A stretch of DNA of 18,901 bases from Thermomucor indicae-seudaticae (taxonomy: Eukaryota; Mucoromycota; Mucoromycetes; Mucorales; Lichtheimiaceae), in contig JSYX01000648.1 of the NCBI GenBank assembly GCA_000787465.1, positions 1 through 18,901 of the forward strand, written 5' to 3'. Position numbers and translations under genes: made by a program. This document shows, in pieces, positions 1 to 9,566 of the stretch. Below the pieces are notes generated by a model. That model searched no databases and was not told the DNA's origin. It worked only from the letters and a program-made list of their open reading frames with translations. Numbering within the stretch: position 1 is the first letter of the stretch; each line of letters begins with the position of its first letter.

Positions 1-55
1 TTTTGTCTCATTTCTGAGAAGTGTAAGAGGTAGGCATTATGTGCCATTGACACGT

Positions 56-130
56 GACCCAACCCGTATCCAACCCGTTAGAGACCAACCCGGATACGGA
101 TTAACCCCAAACCCGACCCAACCCGACCCG
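56..130. repeat. Degenerate AACCCG-rich repeat with internal inverted repeat
   Basis: The hexamer AACCCG occurs at 61, 72, 87, 110 and 120, and ACCCG again at 126, so the stretch is a degenerate short tandem repeat. Inside it, CCGTATCC (64-71) and GGATACGG (92-99) form a perfect 8-bp inverted repeat with a 20-nt loop. I see no coding potential. It could be a satellite scrap or the end of a larger repeat that lies mostly outside the window. Confidence 0.55.
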
Positions 131-419
131 TGCGGAACACTAATGTAAAACAACACGCAGTTGAAAAATAAACAAGAGAATTTTCCCTCTTCTTCTACTT
201 CCACGTTACGTATCCCAGTCCACGATCAGAGACTGGAATTACAGAGTTAGTTGAGCCTAAAGGTCCCGTCACGTTTCGATCAAAAAACTCAAGCGAGTCG
301 ATATAGCCCCAAATACCATCACAACCTCAATCGGCGCGCTGAGTTACACATCCATAGCTTTTTCCAGCCACAGTACACAGCAGAAAGTGATCCTTGGCAG
401 CAAACATCAGGGGGTCACC

Positions 420-1312
420 GTGACATGCGTAAAGCGGAGAAGGAGAAAGCAGCTGAGGAGGGAAAGCCGACGCAATAAAGATACGCAACCGGTTTGGTTA
501 CTTCACCTTGACGGAGGTAAGGTGTCCCGGGCAATGCCCCTGCATAATTGAGTTAAGCGTAATGTGCGCTGACGTGCTCAAATGGGACGTGCTACGTTTA
601 CTTGGAGAACCGTAAGCAGTTGTATTCGACACGCAGTCTTCCAATACAAAATTAACTTAATCAGCATAGATTTGCGCACATACATTTCAAGAATGGGGAA
701 GGCCTTGCAAAATTCTTTCATCTCTACAGCTCCAAAAAAATGATTGTTTGTCACCAGTTACCAGATTTAACGGTTGAACCTGCGTTCTTGAAGGGTATCA
801 GGACACCTGTAACCTACAAGGTAAGTACTAATCTGCCACTACTTTTAAAGTGGGCAACTGATTGCGATCCAGATTTTGCCGTCGCAGCAAACAACGATCG
901 ATGAAGAAGCCCTATCCCTCTGCAAGTGTAGCAAGACACAAAATAGGGCTCCTATGTAAAACGGGCGGACTGTCCCATCTTGGCCCGCCAGCATGTGGCC
1001 GACGGTCATTTTTTCATGGTGGTGGATCGGCCGGACCGTGTGGCCCCCATTAGGAGCCCTACCAAGAAAGCGAAAGCATCGAAGGTTTGCCGTCAGCTTC
1101 AGGAAGGTCTATGTTTATTTTCATTTAAACACGTTTCGTAGAGAGGAGCAGAAAGACCAAGAAATCAGCAAGACGCTGCAAGCCATCAAAGAGGTGATCG
1201 ATGAGAAGGAGAAAAGAGCTCGAAACGTTACGTCAAATATACCGAAATCTGGAAGAAGCCATGAACGCGCAAGAGCGGCGGACAGCGCCGGTTTTCGTTT
1301 CTTCATGTTAAG
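420..1312 (+). pseudogene. Unrecognised multi-exon gene, probably decayed
   Basis: Several plus-strand exon pieces join in frame. Piece one ends ...RFGYFTLTE at 516, before a GTAAGG donor. A 148-bp intron (517-664, ending TTAATCAG) leads to an exon at 665-820 reading HRFAHIHFKNGEGLAK and on through IVCHQLPDL. A 67-bp intron (821-887, GTAAGT...GCAG) leads to QTTIDEEALSLCKCSKTQ, where the inverted-repeat element begins. Beyond the element the frame continues as KKAKASKVCRQLQ. A charged, coiled-coil-like stretch (EQKDQEISKTLQAIKEV) follows from about 1145. Two breaks argue for decay: near 470 the upstream open frame (251-478) is one base out of phase, and near 1217 the coiled-coil frame appears to shift by one base into ELETLRQIYRNLEEAMNAQ, which stops at about 1312. 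I do not recognise the family. An intact gene with unusual splice sites is the alternative. Confidence 0.35.
944..1061. mobile_element. Short TIR element (MITE or introner-like) with TA duplication
   Basis: TAGGGCTCCTA (944-954) and its exact reverse complement TAGGAGCCCTA (1051-1061) bound the element. If the outer TA pairs are a target-site duplication, the element is 114 bp (946-1059) with 9-bp terminal inverted repeats, as in non-autonomous Tc1/mariner elements. Internal complementarity (GGGCGG with CCCGCC; GGCCGACGGTC against the complement of ACCGTGTGGCC) would allow it to fold. It contains no ORF of its own. Excision to a single TA leaves the surrounding codons in frame. A GT at 956 and an AG ending at 1053 would also allow it to be spliced out in frame. 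Confidence 0.55.
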
Positions 1313-1380
1313 GATAAAAACTTGTATGCATGACTCTCATCAACACTATGTCCATTATATCCTGACTTTTTGCCCACATA

Positions 1381-1689
1381 TCATTGTTTATTATTGTTTA
1401 AATGATCCTGCTTCCCATCAGCACCATCGTTGAAGCTCAAAGGACAGATCGAGAAAGGTATCAACAGGATAGGAGCGCGTCGAGGGAAAAGTCGTATGCA
1501 AGCGACGATTTCCTGTTTGCGTCGTGATGGGACAAATTTGGGGTTTTCCATCGACGCGAAAAACATTTCGGCAGCAGTAAGCGCTGGTGATTGAGATTTC
1601 GAGTTTTCAAAACGGTACAATTTTGCACCCATAGTACGGTCGGAAAAGTATCCCATTAATAACATCTGTACGGGTCTATGAACTGGCAC
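1381..1689 (-). other. Open reading frame of unknown status downstream of KGD2
   Basis: A 102-codon minus-strand frame begins at 1689, 65 nt past the KGD2 stop, and ends at 1381. From an internal methionine it reads MGYFSDRTMGAKLYRFENSK, followed by a plausible polar stretch with a basic SRRKQE segment. I recognise no family or motif, and it lies downstream of a likely KGD2 polyadenylation signal. It may be a real small gene, a transposon scrap or chance. I see nothing else in the 1313-1754 spacer. Confidence 0.2.
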
Positions 1690-1718
1690 CGAGCATGACA
1701 GGGGGTGGGGTGGAAGGG

Positions 1719-1724
1719 TTTATT
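1719..1724 (-). terminator. Probable KGD2 polyadenylation signal
   Basis: On the minus strand this reads AATAAA, 31 nt beyond the KGD2 stop codon at 1755-1757. The hexamer and its distance fit a eukaryotic poly(A) signal, but fungal signals are loose and no cleavage site can be read from the sequence. Confidence 0.45.
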
Positions 1725-1754
1725 AAATACAAAAGTTGTTGGAAAAAGAAATCT

Positions 1755-3375
1755 CTAGACACCGAGGAGCAATCTTCTTGGGTCTTCGACCATCTCCTTG
1801 ACTCTAACCAAGAACGTGACGGCTTCACGGCCATCCACCAACCGATGGTCGTAGGTCAATGCGACGTACATCATGGGCCGGATCTCCACCTAATGGTCAT
1901 GATTGTTACATCATTGCCCAATCTCCTCGTGCATACCACACTTTTTCATTCTTACCTTGCCGTTAACAGCGACAGGCCTTTCCTTGATCGCATGCATACC
2001 CAAGATGGCCGTCTGAGGCAAGTTGATGATGGGCGTACCCATGAGCGAACCAAACACGCCACCGTTAGAGATCGTAAAGGTACCACCGGCCATGTCTTCA
2101 ATCGTGATTTTGTTATCACGAGCCTTCTGACCGAGGGCGGCAATCGTCTTTTCGATCTCGATGAAGTCCATATCCTCCACGTTCCTCAGGACAGGCGTGA
2201 CCAGACCCTTGGGAGTCGAGACGGCCACACTCATATCGACGTAGTCGTGGTAGACGATCTCGTTTCCGTCAATGAAGGCGTTAATGGCTGGTATTTCGCG
2301 GAGAGCCTCGGCCGAGGCCTTGACAAAGGCGGACATGAAGCCGAGTTTGACACCGTGCTTCTTCATGACGGCGTCCTTGTATTCTTTACGGAGGTTGATG
2401 AGGTTGGTCATGTCGATTTCGTTGAATGTCGTCAGGGAAGCAGCGGTGTCTTGAGATTGCTTCAGGCGTTCGGCAATACGCATACGCATGCGGTTCATCT
2501 TGACCCGGTGTTCGGTTCGGTTGCCATATACTTTCTTCGTTTCACCTTCGGCGGCGGCGGCAGGAGTGGGTGCTGCTGGGGCTGGAGCAGGGGCAGCAGC
2601 AGCAGCTGGAGTAGGTTCGGGAGCAGGTTTGGGTGGTTCAGGAGCTTTTGAGGTTTCAGCAGCCTTAGGTTCTGCTACTTTTTGCTTTGGTTCCTCCTTT
2701 GGTTCTTCTTTCTTTGGTGGAGCAGCACCCTCCTTGGGAGCATCACCCAATTCCAATTTGAAAAAGTCGGCACCGACAGCGACCGTGTCCTCTTCTTGAG
2801 CATAGACTTCTACGATAGTACCCGAAGCTGGCGAGTTGACCGTAACATCGACTTTGTCGGTTTCGATCGTGGCCACTTCTTCATCCTGTTGAACAAAGTC
2901 GCCAACCTCTATTGTCTCCTTTTGTAAGGCACTCGAATAGAGAGAAAGTCACCCCCAGGTTGCATATACTCACTCTTTACCCATTGTTTCAAGGTGCCTT
3001 CAGAAATCGATTCGGCCATTTGTGGGACCTTGACCACCTTGTCAGCTGTAAACACACGTGTTCAGCCGACCATGGGTCTACCAGGGTTTTCTTTCTGCTT
3101 TCTTTCTTACCGTAGTATCGAAGTTGGGTTCGAGACACTTTCTGGCTCAGGGGAGAGTTGCTACAAAAACGCGTGCGTACGCTTTTTAGTCAGTGTCCTT
3201 GTCCTGTTTTTGCCCCCCATGATTTAAAAACGTACGTGAGACGTTCAGACCGCATATACAGGGATACGGGTACTTGAACGTGAAGGTTTCTCACTTGCGA
3301 CTGAACCAGCACAGGCGAGCGCATCACGACGCGGGCAGAGAGCGCACGAAGAGCGAAACGCGACGATTGCATCAT
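1755..3375 (-). CDS. KGD2: Dihydrolipoyllysine succinyltransferase, 2-oxoglutarate dehydrogenase E2, mitochondrial
   Basis: E2 core of the mitochondrial 2-oxoglutarate dehydrogenase complex, transferring succinyl groups from lipoyl-lysine to CoA in the citric acid cycle. Exons (transcript order) are 3375-3236, 3160-3111, 3045-2974, 2908-1956 and 1889-1755. The phases close exactly and give 449 residues. Introns are 65-75 bp. Residues 1 to about 62 form an Arg/Ser-rich targeting presequence ([18 protein letters not shown]...) ending near [17 protein letters not shown]. The lipoyl domain (about 64-140) carries the lipoylated lysine in ETDKVDV (K106). A Pro/Ala/Glu-rich linker replaces the peripheral-subunit-binding domain found in pyruvate dehydrogenase E2, which is typical of this enzyme. 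The acyltransferase domain starts near [17 protein letters not shown] and ends with the catalytic DHRLVDG (H420, D424) in the last exon. The start is the first of two adjacent ATGs. Confidence 0.96.
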
Positions 3376-4031
3376 GAGTTGTTCAATGACACAGAGAGAG
3401 AGAGAGAAAGAGAGGGGATAAGTTGCCGTGGTGTATAAGGCAAAAGTTTTGAAGGTTTAGAAGATGAAGGGAAAAGAGGTAAAAACCGGGGTACAATTAT
3501 CTTCAAGCCTTTTGCAACGGCACATTGTTTAAACGAAGTAACAAGTTAGAGTCACGGTAAATGGCGGGATTTCAAAGCGCAAATCCGGCATCGTCCGGAA
3601 ACTTGTCGGCTTGTTCCCCAAACCATCTTTCGAAGACTCATTTTAGTAATCAGAAAAGAGGCCCTTTGGGCTATAAGCTCTACGGATTAATTACCCTAAC
3701 TACCTTTGCATTCTCTAATATGCTACCCAAGTCCAATCAATAGACCCCTTGTTGAAATACAGCGCTTCGGGTTGATCGGGGTGGATTTTCCGGAAGCACC
3801 CGTCAACCCCGCTTTGATTAAAGAGCTCTTCCAACTCTGCTTTGATGCATTAATAGGCATTCAAAAAGTTTTTCCCTTCCATACGGGAAGAGTCTTGAAG
3901 TCTTCATTTGACGGAAAGGCCAAACTGAATTTGTTATGGACATCTTATCATCTTCCTGGAAGGATTCGGCACGCTGTCAGTTATAACCGGCAAAATGATT
4001 ATTTTATAACCAACGTTTTTCGGGACTTCCG
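3376..4031. other. Spacer between KGD2 and the methyltransferase
   Basis: The KGD2-proximal end holds a GA-rich tract (about 3401-3417) in the promoter position for KGD2. Further left, a plus-strand open frame runs from about 3706 into the antisense of the methyltransferase 3' end (to 4161). It reads for example GLIGVDFPEAPVNPALIKEL and has fairly protein-like composition, but I recognise no family, and overlap with a well-supported gene argues against it. A second short plus-strand frame (3561-3743) is equally unassigned. No RNA gene was seen. Confidence 0.4.
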
Positions 4032-5166
4032 TCATGGTTTCTGTGCGCTGACTATGACAGGAGTGACCCATGCACGCTTTGCAAGGAGTTCGAAAAACCA
4101 GGCGGTTATCCACATGAACCATCGATCGCTCAATGCTAACGATAGCCAGGCAGCTGCTTGATCATGCTGGTGACGAATGGCTCTGCTCAGGCCGCCAAAC
4201 ACGCGGTCACGAGACAACAGCTCCACTTCCACCTGAGCAAAACCAGCGTTGATCAACTGCTCGCGATAGGCCTCGGCCGTCACCAGGTTATCCAAAGGAA
4301 TGCCTAGCAGCATCCGACACACCAACCGGACGATCCAATGGGTTTTGTCGAGATCGGGACAGATAGTCAGATCGTACAAGCCCAGAGTGCCCCCAGCAAC
4401 GAGGTGGTCATGTGCTGCTTCCAGAAATTTGCGTCGGGTCGAATAATGGTAAGCCGAGTCAATGCTGATGATGTGATGGAACTTTTGATCCCGGAACAAG
4501 GTGGACAATTGCTCGGCCGAGCCGTGGAGCAGACGGACATGGTCTTTCAGATGCGGATAATCTTGACAAAGTCGCTGTTGAGCGACATGCCATTGTACTG
4601 CTTCGTTTGTTATTCCCTAATCATCCTCTTTGTTTTAGTAGGAGCCTAAAAGAAAAAGAATCAGGAAACTTACAGTAACCTTGCATTTGTATTGCTCTAA
4701 GTGATTAGTTAACTATCGAATAGATAATTTCAATCATCTGCTTTGTTACCAGCAAGCATAAAGCAGGAATCCCCGCATCCATATCCGACATCTGATGCAT
4801 GATCCGTTGAGCGCCAAACTTTATCGATCGTTTGTTGATCTATGCTGTACCTAGAACATGCTGACCGTTTCTCGACAATAGTCGCATACGCGAGACAACC
4901 TCAGAAACCAGACGACGACAGGCATCACCGTAGCTCTTGACAGTGTCATTGTCCCATAGCCCCATGTTGAACCATAATGTTTTTGGTGGCAACTCCAAAT
5001 TAAAGACGACATGACGAAGCTTGTACATTCCGTCCTGGAATGACAATTGGAACAGTAATGGAACACAAAGAGCATGCAGGTAAAGCAGAACCTGCTGCAT
5101 ATTCCCATCCAAGAAGAACAAAATGGCCAGCAGCACGGCAAAGTATGCTGCGACAATCAGGAACAT
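4032..5166 (-). CDS. Membrane-anchored class I SAM-dependent methyltransferase
   Basis: Predicted small-molecule or lipid methyltransferase using S-adenosylmethionine; the substrate is unknown. Exons are 5166-4851, 4791-4750 (42 nt), 4696-4674 (23 nt) and 4616-4032. The introns are 53-59 bp, and phases close to 321 residues. The N-terminus has a hydrophobic helix (FLIVAAYFAVLLAILFF) and a second hydrophobic segment (about 22-42), suggesting anchoring in the ER or another membrane. A pre-domain segment LPPKTLWFNMGLWDND matches the region before the fold in UbiE/cyclopropane-synthase-like enzymes. Motif I, VLDVGYGCGDSCFMLA (about 104-119), is only formed by joining exons 1 and 2. VTGITNEAVQ follows strand 2, and HHIISIDSAYHY is the motif IV region. 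An in-frame TGA upstream with no acceptor between it and this ATG fixes the start at 5166. The fold is secure, the family is not. Confidence 0.88.
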
Positions 5167-5393
5167 GACGGGGCGGAGGAAGAAAGTGTGTACAAACGAT
5201 TGAGCAGCGATCAACAATTCAATGGGGACACGTCATTACGAGTAAAAGTGGCCGCTTTCATATGATATTGCTCTTTGATGTGGAAACTGCCAAAATCGTA
5301 TTGTTTCTTTTGTTGGTAGATTACGTACTACGAGTTTTCTTTTTGCCAGCTGCTAAAAACATGTAGAATGGTTGTTACGTATAATGTATACAA

Positions 5394-6412
5394 TTATCTG
5401 GAGGGATAAAACTGACGCGATGTGCTTTTGGTATTGTTTTTTGTTGGTTTGATATAAACATGGCACTGGTAAAAAAAAGAATTGAGTTACAGAAATGACC
5501 CTACTTGCGTAAAAAGATATACCTTGTGTGCATGTCTGTACCAGAGCAGGTTATTCTTGCGTTTACCGTTGCATATAGGAACGTATTGATGGCATTGATG
5601 GCACAATCCCTCAATGATATCATGAGGCCCGACGCGTCGTTCCAAGGGCTCCATGAATGGTTTTCCCGAGACCGATGAGATGCCATGGAAGAATTGCTTG
5701 TGGTACCAATAAGCGCTGTTCTTGAGCTGCAGCCATTTCCCGGGAACACAATGATCACAGTAACCTTCCTTTAAATGGCCTGAATAGCGGACCCATTTCG
5801 GCGTGTATTGGTCGCTTTGGCTTCGAGGTTGCTGCGGTCGTGGCATCGCTTCCGGATCGTAAAACATGGATTTCGATCGCTTGCGATCATCCTCCAATGC
5901 CGTCGTCGAAGATATTAATGGTTCGCTCATACTGCTGGTCATGATCAATTGTTGTTGTTGTTCTGCTTTGTACAAATAGTTGTAGTACTGGTTACTCCAT
6001 CCGGCTGAAGGAATCGAGGGCTGTCCATTCAGGTCGACTTGCGGTACCGCAGTGTTCCACGAAGAAATTGCTGCTGCTGCCTCGCTATCTATATTTATAT
6101 CCCATACAAGTCAGACAGATGTTCTCTTTTGCCCCCCATTCCGTCCTTTTCCCTTTTGCTACCTTGTTGCAGGAGCCAGTGGAGGTCCAAGAGGGATGTA
6201 TGATTGTCAGAGGTAGACGTATTTGGAGGCATTGTTGCGGGTGCCACCAAGTCGACGAATGAGACTGGGAACAATTCTGACTGTGTTGTGGTGCAAGACA
6301 TGTCCTGTTGTGCGGTAACAGGGTATTGTAGTGGCCAGTAATCAATGTTTGAATTCTGTTTGGCTTCAGGATCCGAAAAGAACATGGCATCGTTTTGTTG
6401 GTGGTCAAGCAT
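5394..6412 (-). CDS. Transcription factor with Rua1-type C-terminal zinc-binding domain
   Basis: Likely nuclear regulator of the Rua1_C (DUF4451) family, named for the Ustilago Rua1 regulator of glycolipid synthesis; its targets here are unknown. Exons are 6412-6163, 6088-5523 and 5465-5394, with introns of 74 and 57 bp, giving 295 residues. The N-terminal half is Gln/Ser-rich and low complexity. The C-terminal domain (about 182-280) shows GYCDHC (C194, C197), LKNSAYWYHKQFFHGIS, GLCHQCHQYVPI (C246, C249) and a closing WYRHAHKCHVY. Its final Cys-His pair comes from the last exon, which supports the splice. A TATAAAG at 6473-6479 is only 6 nt from an upstream in-frame ATG (6466). Translation from 6466 would also add a hydrophobic leader (LVFLFLAP) odd for a nuclear protein, so I prefer the ATG at 6412. 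Confidence 0.83.
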
Positions 6413-6472
6413 CGTGATGGGAGCGAGAAAGAGGAAGACAAGGGCTCTCATGTCTAGTAATAACATGGACCG

Positions 6473-6479
6473 CTTTATA
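6473..6479 (-). promoter_or_regulatory. TATA box of the Rua1-type gene
   Basis: TATAAAG on the minus strand. Transcription starting 25-35 nt downstream would begin near 6440-6450, which excludes the ATG at 6466 from the mRNA and leaves the ATG at 6412 as the first that fits a transcription-factor N-terminus. Confidence 0.5.
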
Positions 6480-7835
6480 GGGAACAGAGTTCAGCAATGT
6501 GTGACATACTGAAAGCGGGATAGTTTAATGGTAAGGGTGGTCCCTGCATTAAAGTTATTCTATTTTACACGCTTTGTTGGTAACCGGGTCATATGGGTGA
6601 TCCTGGAAAGAAGAGAGGAAGAAAGGTCAGGGGGACAATGCTGTCAAACGATGCGCAAGAGGTCTGTATTTGGTGAAGAATCCCCGTGCTACTTGTAATC
6701 TTCGGTGATCGGCCAGCTAAAGGTTAAGATCCCCCAACCACCGCATGGATTTGTTAGGTAAACGAAAAGGTTAGAACGAACGCGAGCGAGCGAGAGAGCG
6801 AAAGAGAGAGAACCAAAGGGACGGGAAAACTTTCCAATTTACCCGCAAATGGGTTGTACATGGGTAAAGACCTAATGGAGAGACAGGCACGGTGAGGGCC
6901 GAACAACGGTAATTGGTAAAATAGAATCAGTCCATCCTTTGCAGAATATGCTGCTTCTGACCTGAATCATCGGGTACTCTTTTCAAGAGCGATTTAGTTC
7001 AATAAGGTTAATTCGAAAAAAAGAGAGAGAGAGAGACATTGAGAGCAGCACAGAGACAATAGCATGGTGATCGCGTGTAAGGAATGACCTCCTTTTTATA
7101 GAAGCTTCAAGTTGCCCTCCGTGTGACCCTCCGATCTCTACTGCGCAAGGTTCTCGTTACGCGACAGGAGTGAGCTTAAATGTAAAATAATCTTTATTTT
7201 CACAAAAGAATGTTCGACTTGGCGAGTTACTTCAACTGAAACATAAAGATCTGTCGGTGGATCGCTATCATTTGTTACCATGGTGATATATTAGAGAGCC
7301 AGTGTGACAAAATGCACAGACCGTGTCACAACGCGCGCTTGTCTTTGAGTAGTCGAAATAGACAAGTCGAAAAGATGTCGATCGAGAAGAAAGTGGGTCC
7401 AGGCCCTCAACGAACCTTGGAACCTTCACGAGACCTTGATTCTGTCTTGCCTGGGTCTTCTCAATCTCCTCCCACTCCCATCATCCTGGACAGATCAGCG
7501 AATAAGAATGGCGGGTCGATCCCATCTTCACCTTTTTGTTTTTTCTAAACTCACCCCACTCGTCTGATGAGCTAAAAGGAGGTAGAAAGTGCCTTTGTCT
7601 TTTGAGTGGTCACACAAGCGCACAGTTACACCGACCGCATCTGATCCAAAATGTCTGGCTCCACGCAGAATTTTGTTGCTTGTCAAGCTACAATATGGGT
7701 TCTTTATAACAGTGTTACAGGAAATGAAGATAATAGTACAATGTCAATGGTTTCTGCGTAATTAAATGTACAAGGATAAAAGAATGATTTACATGAAAGA
7801 TGCGGACAGTTAAAAAAAGAAAAAAAGGTGGGGTT
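6480..7835. other. Long spacer with GA-rich tracts upstream of the Rua1-type gene
   Basis: About 1.35 kb with no gene I can support. GA-rich purine tracts lie at about 6781-6812 and 7019-7037, in the promoter side of the minus-strand Rua1-type gene. Such tracts are common in fungal promoters and transcribed leaders. A 78-codon plus-strand frame (7312-7548) has no recognisable domain. The stretch nearest 7835 is the 3' flank of the F-box/WD40 gene. A long upstream region suits a regulated transcription-factor gene, but no specific operator is visible. Confidence 0.4.
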
Positions 7836-9566
7836 TTACACTATGAACCGGGTATCCAGACCGTAAGCAAAGTCCATGACCAAGATCTTGTGGTCTTGAC
7901 CAACACTATGCATGCAATGGTTAATTGTGTGTCAATCGTGCTAATAAAGTAACCTTTTTTTCTACCTTACGATACGTTTCTTGTCGCAACGTACACCGTA
8001 TATGCGACTTTGATGACCACTTTGGAAGTCGACAAGACAAATATTTCTCCTAGTTCCCCACATGTCAGTAACATGATGCAGACAGACTAAAGCAAGCAAG
8101 CAAGCTAGCTAGCTTACTTTATGTCCCAGACACGGATACTCTTGTCGTAGCTGGCACTGACGATCTTGTCACCATCCAGGTCCAATGCGCGGACAAGATC
8201 TTCGTGACCTAATGCATTCGCATTAGCCATCTATATACACAAAAGACGTCTGACGATCAGGTACATACCTTCAAGTGTCGCGGTGCATCTTCCAGACTGG
8301 AATCCGATAACACGAAAAAGGTCAGTTTCATTGCAATCATGAAATGCCGCAAAGCGTATTACCTCTGGATCCCATATTTTGATCGTCTGATCGTTCGAGC
8401 CGCTTACAATACGATGACCGTCATAACGAACACATGCGATACCATGCGAATGGCCAAAGAACGTGCGGATGCACATGCCAGTCGTCACATTCCACATCTT
8501 GATGGTTGTGTCACCTGAAGCCGAGACGAGGTAATCGCCGTGGAGCTGAATCGCATTGACAGGTCCCTGATGGCCAGTCAAATCCCGAACGAATGCCCCA
8601 CTTCCAAGGTCCCAAATCTTGATCGTGCCGTCTTTGGAGCTGCTGATAATGTATCGTTCGTCGAAGCAGACATCCGAGATGCCAGCCGTATGACCCTTTG
8701 TAGGAAAGATCAGTTTTCTGACTTAAGCTACATGCGAATCGTTTATTACCTTGAGTCGCCGTATCTTTTGAAGATGGTACATGCTCCAGACGATCACGGT
8801 TGTGTCCGACGAGCCGGAAACCATGATATGGTCGTTGTATTTCAAACAGAGCACGCTGCCCCGATGTCCTTCCAGCGTAGCCCTACATTGGTACGTTGAC
8901 AGATCCCAGACCTTGATTGTCCAATCGCGGCTGCCTGTGACAAGCTTTCGGTCGTCGAACTGAACGCAATAGACGCTGCTCTTGTGGCCGATCAAGTTAT
9001 GTGAGACGACGCGACCGAGGTTCCATCGTTGTTCGAGCTGATACTTCTGCTTGTAAAAGTAATGCCATTCGATGCGGTCGTCGTCGTGGTTATCAAGTTG
9101 GCGTGATAATTGGAGTCGCCAGTTCATTTCTGCCATGCGTTGGCGCCAATACGCGTTGTCTCGTGAAAGTGCACGCCAATGTCTCGAAACGGCTGACATC
9201 CTGACCACGGTTCGAACGTCCAGAAATGATACGATATACGCCGCGAGTTCGTAAGGCAAGGCCTTCAAGATATCTATGGCCCCCATCATGAGCGATATGG
9301 TTCAATCCAGTAATAGAGCGAAAGGGCTAACCTAGTCGTTTGCCAAGTTCGTAGAGCTTCAGGACGGGAGCTACGGCTAAACGTCGCGGGGGCACAGGAT
9401 TGGGAAACCGAGCATCATAGGCTGTCAGGTCGTCGTCATATTCGAACTCCATCGTATCCGGTGATTCCGGAATGGTCGTGGTCGGTAGAGCTTCGCTCAT
9501 GACAATGTCTTGCGATGCATGCTTGCTGGTTAATCTGCAGTATTCCGTGTTGTAGAGAGACGACAT
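7836..9566 (-). CDS. F-box/WD40 protein, SCF ubiquitin-ligase substrate receptor
   Basis: Predicted substrate-recognition subunit of a Skp1-Cullin-F-box E3 ligase; the substrate is unknown. Seven exons: 9566-9332, 9273-8750, 8695-8363, 8296-8269 (28 nt), 8208-8118, 8049-7966 and 7905-7836. Introns are 54-68 bp and phases close to 454 residues. The F-box (about 80-125) reads LDILKALPYELAAYIVSFLD, then a VSRHWRALSRDNAYW segment; its first residue is completed across intron 1. Seven WD-type blades follow from about residue 160, for example CVQFDDRKLVTGSRDWTIKV and NDQTIKIWD. The last blade is degenerate (ICLVDFQSGHQSRIYGV, then DHKILVMDF). The F-box-then-propeller order and blade sequences resemble beta-TrCP, Met30 and Cdc4 relatives, but orthology cannot be settled here. 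The intron 1 donor GTTAGC is slightly unusual. Confidence 0.93.

Noticed and set aside
56..130. Interstitial telomere-like repeat
   Set aside because: The AACCCG units are irregular and do not match the common fungal telomere repeat (TTAGGG/CCCTAA).
1695..2651. 318-codon plus-strand frame antisense to KGD2
   Set aside because: It is explained by codon bias of KGD2 and crosses its verified splice sites; the translation looks like no protein family.
6519..6575. tRNA-like start (GGGATAGTTTAATGGTAAGG resembles an A box)
   Set aside because: No B-box (GGTTCGANNCC-like) sequence at the proper distance and no cloverleaf acceptor stem could be formed.
7312..7548. 78-codon plus-strand frame with a Ser/Pro-rich product
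   Set aside because: No domain, no convincing splice or promoter context, and low-complexity composition.
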